The position numbers and the translations under genes were made by a program. This document shows, in pieces, positions 6,653-11,630 of a stretch of DNA of 11,630 nt (positions within the stretch are counted from its first letter, which is position 1; each line of letters opens with the position of its first letter). The stretch comes from an uncultured Clostridium sp. (GTDB taxonomy: Bacteria; Bacillota; Clostridia; Clostridiales; Clostridiaceae), in NCBI GenBank assembly GCA_934746785.1, contig CAKVFO010000105.1, positions 1 through 11,630 of the forward strand, written 5' to 3'. The notes beneath the pieces were generated by a model. It made no database searches. It saw only the letters and a list, made by a program, of their open reading frames with translations, and was not told where the DNA came from.

Positions 6653-8458
6653 TTAATCTGTTTTCAATACAGCCATAAATGCTTCTTGTGGCACTTCAAC
6701 TGACCCCACCTGTCTCATTCTCTTCTTTCCTTCTTTTTGCTTTTCTAAAAGTTTCTTCTTTCTAGAAATATCTCCACCATAACACTTAGCTAAAACATCT
6801 TTTCTCATAGCTTTTATTGTTTCTCTAGCTATAATTTTAGACCCTACAGCAGCTTGTATTGGAACTTCAAATAATTGTCTTGGAATTATTTCTTTAAGTT
6901 TTTCTGCAATTGCTCTTCCCTTATGATAAGCTCTTTCCTTTGGAACTATCATAGATAAAGCATCTACAGTATCTCCATTTAATAATATATCTAACTTAAC
7001 AAGTTCTGCTTTTTCATATGCTTTAAATTCATAATCAAGAGATGCATATCCTCTTGTTCTTGACTTTAGTGTATCAAAAAAATCATAAACTATTTCATTT
7101 AATGGTATATCATAGTTTATTACAGCTCTTGTTTCTTCCATGTATTGCATATCAAGATATACGCCTCTTCTCTCCTGACAAAGTTCCATAACAGCACCTA
7201 CGTATTCTGTTGGTGTAATTATTGAAGCCTTTACTATAGGTTCTTCCATATAATCTATTTCTGTTGGTTCAGGAAGATTTGTAGGATTTGTAATATCAAA
7301 CTTTTCTCCATCTGTCTTTATAACCTTATAAATAACTGATGGCGCTGTTGTAATAATATCTAAATTAAATTCTCTCTCTATTCTTTCTTGAATTATTTCC
7401 ATATGTAATAATCCTAAAAAACCACATCTAAATCCAAATCCTAAAGCTATTGATGTTTCAGGTTCAAAATTCAATGCTGCATCATTAATTTGTAACTTCT
7501 CTAGTGCTTCTTTAAGTTCTTCATACTTAGCCCCATCTACAGGATAAATACCCGAATAAACCATTGGCACTGCTGGTTTATACCCTGGAAGCGGCTCTGC
7601 TGTTGGTCTATCTGCTTCTGTTATAGTATCTCCAACTCTAGCATCCCTAACATTCTTAATTGAACCTGTTATATATCCAACGTCTCCTGCTCTAAGTTCC
7701 TTTATTGGCATAAGTTTTGGAGTAAATACCCCTACTTCAACAACTTCATATACTTTATTCGTTGCCATAAGCTTAATTTTTGTTCCTGCTTTAACTGTAC
7801 CATCTTTAATTCTAACATGACATACAACTCCTCTATAACTGTCATAATATGAATCAAAGATTAAAGCTTTTAATGGTGCCTCTTCATCTCCTTCTGGTGA
7901 TGGAAGTCTTTCAACTATTTCTTCTAAAACATCTTTAATATTAAGCCCTGTCTTAGCTGAAATCATTGGTGCACTTTCTGCCTCAATACCTATAACGTCC
8001 TCAATTTCTTGTTTAACTTCATCTGCTCTTTGAGATGGAAGGTCAATCTTATTAATTACTGGTGCTATCTCTAAATCATTATCTAATGCTAAATATGTAT
8101 TAGCTAATGTTTGAGCTTGAATACCTTGAGTAGCATCTACCACAAGTAATGCGCCTTCACATGCTGCTAAACTTCTTGAAACTTCATAATTAAAATCCAC
8201 ATGTCCTGGAGTATCTATAAGATTTAAGATATATTCTTCACCATCTTCCCTCTTATAAACTAGTCTGGCTGCCTGAGATTTTATTGTAATTCCTCTTTCT
8301 CTTTCAAGTTCCATATTATCAAGAACCTGATCTTCCATTTCTCTTTGTGTAAGTGTTCCTGTTGCTTCTAGTAATCTATCAGCTAGAGTTGACTTACCAT
8401 GATCAATATGCGCTACAATTGAAAAGTTTCTTATGTACTTCTTTCTATCATTTTTCAT
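6653..8458 (-). CDS. lepA: Elongation factor 4 (LepA), ribosome-associated GTPase
   Basis: Translational GTPase that binds the ribosome; it has been linked to back-translocation and to ribosome assembly or initiation. The 601 residues are full length. GTPase motifs: G1 AHIDHGKST (16-24), G2 region RGITIKSQ (55-62), G3 DTPGH (82-86), G4 NKID (136-139), G5 SAKTG (167-171). Then come domain II, EF-G-like domains III and V, and the LepA-specific C-terminal domain with CYGGDISRKKKLLEKQKEGK, a Lys-rich stretch that contacts the ribosome in the family. LepA lacks EF-G domain IV, as here. The ATG has a weak GAGTGG site 9 nt upstream, and an in-frame stop upstream rules out a longer start. A candidate promoter lies 60-90 bp upstream. 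It is followed by the TerB-like gene. Confidence 0.99.
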   Translation of the reverse strand: MKNDRKKYIRNFSIVAHIDHGKSTLADRLLEATGTLTQREMEDQVLDNMELERERGITIKSQAARLVYKREDGEEYILNLIDTPGHVDFNYEVSRSLAACEGALLVVDATQGIQAQTLANTYLALDNDLEIAPVINKIDLPSQRADEVKQEIEDVIGIEAESAPMISAKTGLNIKDVLEEIVERLPSPEGDEEAPLKALIFDSYYDSYRGVVCHVRIKDGTVKAGTKIKLMATNKVYEVVEVGVFTPKLMPIKELRAGDVGYITGSIKNVRDARVGDTITEADRPTAEPLPGYKPAVPMVYSGIYPVDGAKYEELKEALEKLQINDAALNFEPETSIALGFGFRCGFLGLLHMEIIQERIEREFNLDIITTAPSVIYKVIKTDGEKFDITNPTNLPEPTEIDYMEEPIVKASIITPTEYVGAVMELCQERRGVYLDMQYMEETRAVINYDIPLNEIVYDFFDTLKSRTRGYASLDYEFKAYEKAELVKLDILLNGDTVDALSMIVPKERAYHKGRAIAEKLKEIIPRQLFEVPIQAAVGSKIIARETIKAMRKDVLAKCYGGDISRKKKLLEKQKEGKKRMRQVGSVEVPQEAFMAVLKTD

Positions 8459-8518
8459 ATATCTAAACCACTCTATTATTGAGCAGTTAATTCACCCCCA
8501 TTATGCTAAATCAGCTAA

Positions 8519-8549
8519 ATTATATCATACAATACTAAGCTCATGTCAA
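8519..8549 (-). promoter_or_regulatory. Candidate sigma-A promoter of lepA
   Basis: On the minus strand there is a perfect TTGACA (8544-8549) and a perfect TATAAT (8519-8524) preceded by TG one base upstream, an extended -10. The spacer is 19 bp, longer than the usual 17, which the extended -10 could compensate. The start would be near 8511, about 50 nt before lepA. It would uncouple lepA from the sporulation genes upstream. Confidence 0.6.
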
Positions 8550-8570
8550 TATGAAGAGTTTTTATAATAT

Positions 8571-8924
8571 TTATTCTGTTAATAATTCAAAAAAGTTATT
8601 CGACATATCTTCAATACTCTCTAAAACACTTTCTAATTTATCTATAATATAAGACTGTTTCCTTATTTTATAATCGCTCTCTCCAATTCTAACTAAAATT
8701 CCGTCTACACTATCATCCTCATATATTTTTATAAGAGCGTTATCATTAATAAAACTTGAAAATTCCTCTCCAAAACTTTCTTTTATTCTCTCATAATTTT
8801 CTTTTGAATTACCAAGAGGAGACAAAGCTTTTGTATTAATTATATTTATCTTTACTAATCCTATTATAACAATTATTAAGGAAATAACTACTATACTATA
8901 TCTTATTTTTTTTATTAATTTCAA
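8571..8924 (-). CDS. Small single-pass membrane protein, unknown
   Basis: A 117-residue protein I do not recognise by sequence. A short Lys/Arg-rich N-terminus (KLIKKIR) precedes one hydrophobic segment at about 10-28 (IVVISLIIVIIGLVKI), predicting a membrane anchor with the remaining roughly 88 residues outside the membrane. The outer part is charged and helical near the end. The start is TTG at 8922-8924, supported by GGGGGTG 5 nt upstream; the GTG inside that site is out of frame and meets a stop at once. It lies 63 bp after spoIIP with no clear terminator between, and before lepA. In Bacillus subtilis the small membrane gene yqxA (DUF3679) holds this same slot, so this may be a positional counterpart; I cannot establish homology. 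Confidence 0.78.
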   Translation of the reverse strand: MKLIKKIRYSIVVISLIIVIIGLVKINIINTKALSPLGNSKENYERIKESFGEEFSSFINDNALIKIYEDDSVDGILVRIGESDYKIRKQSYIIDKLESVLESIEDMSNNFFELLTE

Positions 8925-8929
8925 AAAAG

Positions 8930-8936
8930 CACCCCC
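8930..8936 (-). promoter_or_regulatory. Ribosome binding site that fixes a TTG start
   Basis: GGGGGTG on the minus strand lies 5 nt before the TTG at 8922-8924 and is the only plausible initiation site for the small membrane protein; no ATG or GTG is available in frame nearby. Confidence 0.65.
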
Positions 8937-8987
8937 AAAATAATATTCCTCATTTTAAGGATGCTCAATTTTTAATCTTTTATTCAT

Positions 8988-10061
8988 TTATTTTCTATTT
9001 ATATGTTCAGCCAAAAGCCTTGCTATATATCTTCCAGATTTTTGTGCCTCCTCTGATGTATTTACATTAGCTCCACATTCTATTAGTAAACTTCCATCAC
9101 TTAAACTTTGATTAAATGCATTCATTCCTCTATTATAAGTATAAATCTTTCTTGTAAGTCCTGGGAACAACTGGTTTGCTCTATTAAATATTTCTTCTGC
9201 TAGTGCCTCATTTTTTGAAAATTTCTTACTATTTCTTGTTGTAACAAACATCAATTTAGCAAGTTTTTCTCCATTTATATTTGCTGTTACTGAAGATTTA
9301 TCATCTACTGAATCTCTATGAAGATCCACTATTAATTTAAAATCTCCATATTTATTTAAATACGCACTTACTGTTTCATTAGACCTTTTGTAACTATCAT
9401 TATATGAAATACAATGAATAGTTTTATCATGTATAGTTGCAATTCCATAATTATTTTGAAGCTCATCAGCTATTGCATCTCCTACCCCTACTACATTATA
9501 TCTTTCATCAGTAGTATCTCCTGGAGTTTCAGCATAATTTTCTGTAGTATGTGTATGATAAATTAAGACTTCTACTTTAGATGAATCAAGCTGCTTTTTC
9601 AAAGATGAATCATAGGCTGCTGCAGTGGCCGCTGTGGCTTTTTGATCTAACCCTTCATTATTTTCAAATTTAGATATAGAATTATCATCTAATTTAAAAG
9701 GATTAAAACTAATGGAATTATCAACTGAAGATGTCTCTCCATTGCTAACTAATTTATAAAAAGGTGCTTCACTCCCCACTATAGCTGCAGCATTAATTTT
9801 AGTTAATCCTAAAGCTTCATAACATACCCTTTTTAAAGAAAGCTTATTTTCTAGATACGCACCTTCATCATAAATTGATGTTTCAACTATGGGCATATCA
9901 AAGTTTAAAAGCTGTACATAAGCAAAGCCTCCTCTTTCTTTATTGGAACTTAAAATATTAATAACTCTATAAGAAAATATAACTATAAGTATTAACATAA
10001 TTGTTAATATCAAATTCATTTCATTGTTAACTGCTTTTCTTGCTTTTGTTTGATTATACAC
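8988..10061 (-). CDS. spoIIP: Stage II sporulation protein P, peptidoglycan hydrolase
   Basis: Membrane-anchored amidase and endopeptidase that, in the mother cell, cleaves septal peptidoglycan with SpoIID and SpoIIM to drive engulfment of the forespore. The 357 residues begin with a basic cytoplasmic segment and a transmembrane anchor (about 16-36), then a variable region (37-160) with an Ala/Thr-rich stretch near 141-150. The catalytic SpoIIP domain (about 163-352) follows. Visible family motifs: YHTHTTENY (168-176; H169, H171, E174), DLHRDS (246-251; H248) and LLIECGANVN (325-334; E328), which hold the zinc ligands and the catalytic acid of the family. The start is GTG, chosen because AAGGAGGGG ends 5 nt upstream; the first ATG is inside, at residue 15, directly before the anchor. 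It follows gpr by 79 bp, as in Bacillus. Confidence 0.95.
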   Translation of the reverse strand: MYNQTKARKAVNNEMNLILTIMLILIVIFSYRVINILSSNKERGGFAYVQLLNFDMPIVETSIYDEGAYLENKLSLKRVCYEALGLTKINAAAIVGSEAPFYKLVSNGETSSVDNSISFNPFKLDDNSISKFENNEGLDQKATAATAAAYDSSLKKQLDSSKVEVLIYHTHTTENYAETPGDTTDERYNVVGVGDAIADELQNNYGIATIHDKTIHCISYNDSYKRSNETVSAYLNKYGDFKLIVDLHRDSVDDKSSVTANINGEKLAKLMFVTTRNSKKFSKNEALAEEIFNRANQLFPGLTRKIYTYNRGMNAFNQSLSDGSLLIECGANVNTSEEAQKSGRYIARLLAEHINRK

Positions 10062-10066
10062 TAAAA

Positions 10067-10075
10067 CCCCTCCTT
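10067..10075 (-). promoter_or_regulatory. Strong ribosome binding site for the GTG start of spoIIP
   Basis: AAGGAGGGG on the minus strand, with the AGGAGG core 7 nt from the GTG at 10059-10061. It decides the start in favour of GTG over the internal ATG, keeping the basic N-terminal residues before the membrane anchor. Confidence 0.8.
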
Positions 10076-10140
10076 ACAAATACAAAAAAATTTAACTTCC
10101 TTATATTTATATGAGGGATTTATTTATTTATTAACATATT

Positions 10141-11115
10141 TTAATTAAGGAATTTATTTATATCCTCAACTGTTAAATTGGGCTGAAGTGCTATATTTAT
10201 TCCATTAGATATAATCTTAGATAATGAATCTATCATTAAATCTACTTCTTTTGGTGTGACAACTAAATCTCCTGCATATGGATTTAATATTTCTCTTATA
10301 AGCATATTTTTTTCATTTTTATCAACTTTCTTTAACATATTAAAAAAATCTTTTCCTGTTTGACTTTGTTTAATTAAATCATCTAATACTAAATCAATTG
10401 TATCATTAGCTATTGTTGCTGCATCTACAACTGTTGGAACTCCAATAGCTATAACTTTAACTCCTAAGGACTCTTCATTTATTTTCATTCTATGATTACC
10501 TACACCTGCTCCTGGTGATATTCCTGTATCACTTACCTGTATAGTCCTATTAACTCTCTCTATTTTTCTTGCAGCAAGAGCATCTATACATACAACTACA
10601 TCAGGTTTAATTTTTTCTACAAGACCCTTAATTATTTCGCCTGTTTCTACTCCTGTGATGCCTAATACTCCTGGAGCTATTGCTGCAACCGGAATAACAC
10701 TATCATCTATCACATCAGGCATTACACTTTTAAGATGTCTTGTTACCATTATTCCTTCAGTGACCTTTGGACCTAAAGCATCTGGTGTAACTTTTCTATT
10801 TCCCAATCCAACTACTAATGCTAACTCATCATTTTTTATATTAATTAATTTTTTTAAAGTTTTACCTAATGCTTTTGACACATCATCCATAAGGCCACCA
10901 TCATACGCAGTAAATTCAGGAATGTCTAAAGTAATATAAGTTCCTTTAGGTTTCCCCATTTTTTCTGCGGCATCGTCATTTAATATATTTACCTTAGTAA
11001 TTTTTGTCCCTTCATCTTCAAATTCTTCTACAATAACTCCTTCTGCATCTTTTTTATTTTCTTCTTTATATAATTCTTTTGCTTCTAAAGCTAGATCTGT
11101 TCTAACATTTATCAT
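10141..11115 (-). CDS. gpr: Germination protease GPR
   Basis: Endopeptidase that starts degradation of the small acid-soluble spore proteins coating forespore DNA during germination. It is made as an inactive zymogen in the developing forespore and self-processes later. The 324 residues are complete. The N-terminus VRTDLALEAK (4-13) matches the family's processing site, so cleavage is expected between D7 and L8. The two aspartates considered catalytic are D112 in TPDALGP and D178 in CIDALAAR, both displaced by the same 15 residues from D127 and D193 in the Bacillus megaterium numbering. Other conserved blocks are GLGNRKVTPD (103-112) and ISPGAGVGNHR (199-209). GAGGTG lies about 6 nt before the ATG. 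Forespore sigma-G control is expected from the family, but I found no convincing sigma-G box. Divergent from rpsT. Confidence 0.97.
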   Translation of the reverse strand: MINVRTDLALEAKELYKEENKKDAEGVIVEEFEDEGTKITKVNILNDDAAEKMGKPKGTYITLDIPEFTAYDGGLMDDVSKALGKTLKKLINIKNDELALVVGLGNRKVTPDALGPKVTEGIMVTRHLKSVMPDVIDDSVIPVAAIAPGVLGITGVETGEIIKGLVEKIKPDVVVCIDALAARKIERVNRTIQVSDTGISPGAGVGNHRMKINEESLGVKVIAIGVPTVVDAATIANDTIDLVLDDLIKQSQTGKDFFNMLKKVDKNEKNMLIREILNPYAGDLVVTPKEVDLMIDSLSKIISNGINIALQPNLTVEDINKFLN

Positions 11116-11176
11116 TATTTCACCTCACTCTATATTTACTTATTTTTAATTTTTCCAAAATACACGAATTTAATAC

Positions 11177-11205
11177 TTGAAACTATAATCTTTCAATGAT
11201 ATAAT
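11177..11205 (+). promoter_or_regulatory. Sigma-A promoter of rpsT
   Basis: TTGAAA (11177-11182) and TATAAT (11200-11205) are exactly 17 bp apart, and TG at 11197-11198 makes an extended -10. Initiation is expected near 11212, giving a leader of about 77 nt before rpsT. Confidence 0.88.
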
Positions 11206-11211
11206 ATGGTG

Positions 11212-11288
11212 TGTTGAATACGACTCGTACGCAGATTTCCCCAAAAAACTGCAAGAGGCCCTATTAAATTTAGAGGGGGTGAAATTAA
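11212..11288 (+). promoter_or_regulatory. rpsT leader with possible RBS sequestration
   Basis: The 77-nt leader carries an 11-bp dyad (TACGA-C-TCGTA, 11219-11229) directly after the expected start point, a GCAG/CTGC pairing (11231-11234 with 11249-11252) and two C-rich runs, CCCC (11239-11242) and CCCT (11259-11262). Either run could pair with the G-run of the ribosome binding site AGAGGGGGTG (11272-11281). This arrangement could let S20 control its own translation, as is known for S20 in other bacteria; here it is inferred. Confidence 0.4.
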
Positions 11289-11552
11289 ATGGCAAATATC
11301 AAATCAGCAAAGAAAAGAATATTAGTTGCAGAAAAGAAGACTGCTAGAAACAAAATGGTTAAGTCTGCTTTAAAGACTACTATAAAGAAATTCGAAACTG
11401 CTGTTTCAGCTAACAACGCTGAAGAAGCTAAAGAATTATTTGTAAAAGTTACTAAAGCTTTAGATATGGCTGCTCAAAAAGGAGTAGTTCACAAGAATAT
11501 GGCTGCTAGAAAGAAGTCAAGATTAGCTGCAAAGTTAAACGCAATGGCTTAA
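11289..11552 (+). CDS. rpsT: 30S ribosomal protein S20
   Basis: Primary 16S rRNA-binding protein of the small subunit. The 87 residues are the usual length, very basic (many Lys/Arg, typical KSAKKRI start at 5-11) and end in the conserved HKNMAARKKSRLAAKLNAM block (68-86); the fold is a three-helix bundle. AGAGGGGGTG lies 7 nt before the ATG. It is the only rightward gene in the window, monocistronic between its own sigma-A promoter and a strong terminator, and diverges from gpr. The same arrangement (rpsT opposite gpr and holA) is found in Bacillus subtilis. Its codons favour GCT, GTT and AAG, as in dnaK, in line with high expression. Confidence 0.99.
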   Translation: MANIKSAKKRILVAEKKTARNKMVKSALKTTIKKFETAVSANNAEEAKELFVKVTKALDMAAQKGVVHKNMAARKKSRLAAKLNAMA

Positions 11553-11561
11553 TTGTAATAC

Positions 11562-11596
11562 AACCGACCTAAAAATAGGTCGGTTCTTTACTTTTT
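11562..11596 (+). terminator. Intrinsic terminator of rpsT
   Basis: AACCGACCTA (11562-11571) pairs perfectly over 10 bp with TAGGTCGGTT (11576-11585) across an AAAA loop, followed by CTTTACTTTTT. It begins 10 nt after the rpsT stop. The minus-strand flank (GTATTACAATT) is a poor T-tract, so it is mainly rightward. Confidence 0.95.
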
Positions 11597-11630
11597 ATAA
11601 GCAATGTTATCTAAAAGCATATCTATATAT
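11588..11630 (-). CDS. Probable 3' end of holA (DNA polymerase III delta subunit)
   Basis: On the minus strand one frame stays open from the window edge through 13 codons (YIDMLLDNIAYKK) to a TAA at 11588-11590. Thirteen codons are too few to identify a protein. The suggestion of holA rests on gene order: in Bacillus and related genera holA sits next to rpsT on the opposite strand, in this direction. The end overlaps the T-tract of the rpsT terminator, so the two genes converge. Confidence 0.35.
   Translation of the reverse strand, partial: YIDMLLDNIAYKK

Noticed and set aside
10105..10113. CATATAAAT before spoIIP as a sigma-E -10 box
   Set aside because: It resembles the sigma-E -10 element, but I found no matching -35 at the right distance, and such AT-rich words are common here.
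10655..10939. Plus-strand open frame of 94 codons
   Set aside because: Antisense of conserved gpr sequence; no ribosome binding site or protein similarity.
11116..11176. Sigma-G or sigma-F promoter for gpr
   Set aside because: A sporulation promoter is expected, but no pair of boxes with correct spacing stood out in this AT-rich stretch.
1..11630. CRISPR arrays, tRNA or rRNA genes, insertion sequences, phage or defence genes
   Set aside because: I saw no regularly spaced repeats, cloverleaf-like RNA, transposase or defence-type proteins; this is a core chromosomal locus.

Overview
The window comes from a low-GC, anaerobic, endospore-forming Firmicute, most likely Clostridium in the strict sense. 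The DNA is strongly AT-rich and the Shine-Dalgarno sites are strong AGGAGG/GAGGTG types. There are two sporulation genes (gpr, spoIIP), a class I heat-shock operon under a perfect CIRCE element, and a DnaK with the Gram-positive deletion in its nucleotide-binding domain. The gene order is the conserved Firmicutes block (holA) - rpsT - gpr - spoIIP - small ORF - lepA - hemW - hrcA - grpE - dnaK - dnaJ. All genes except rpsT lie on the minus strand, so that strand is read from the right edge to the left.

Right edge (11116-11630): rpsT (ribosomal protein S20) is read rightwards from a clear sigma-A promoter with a 77-nt leader and ends at a strong intrinsic terminator. It converges on what is probably the last 13 codons of holA. 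Moving left on the minus strand come gpr (the protease that degrades small acid-soluble spore proteins at germination), spoIIP (engulfment peptidoglycan hydrolase, GTG start) and a 117-residue single-pass membrane protein of unknown function (TTG start). lepA (elongation factor 4) follows with its own candidate promoter, then a 146-residue TerB-like helical protein, closed by an intrinsic terminator at 6133-6160.

Middle (5788-6132): about 345 bp without a credible protein gene. It holds a 51-bp stretch of about 53% GC in an otherwise AT-rich window, followed by a long, nearly continuous imperfect hairpin ending at a T6CT5 tract on the plus strand. This looks like an unassigned structured RNA, either an independent plus-strand RNA or a long leader of hemW. 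It is the least explained part of the window.

Left half: hemW (radical-SAM heme chaperone), then the heat-shock operon hrcA-grpE-dnaK-dnaJ. The operon starts at a near-consensus sigma-A promoter (TTGACA-17-TATATT) with CIRCE directly after the expected start site. HrcA represses the operon through CIRCE; DnaK, DnaJ and GrpE form the Hsp70 folding cycle. dnaJ is cut by the left edge after 263 residues. A 10-bp perfect hairpin without a T-tract lies between dnaK and dnaJ and may tune dnaJ expression or mRNA stability.

The window is mostly a well-known core chromosomal locus. The points that merit a second look are the structured RNA before hemW, the TerB-like gene between lepA and hemW, the small membrane ORF after spoIIP, and the rpsT leader.
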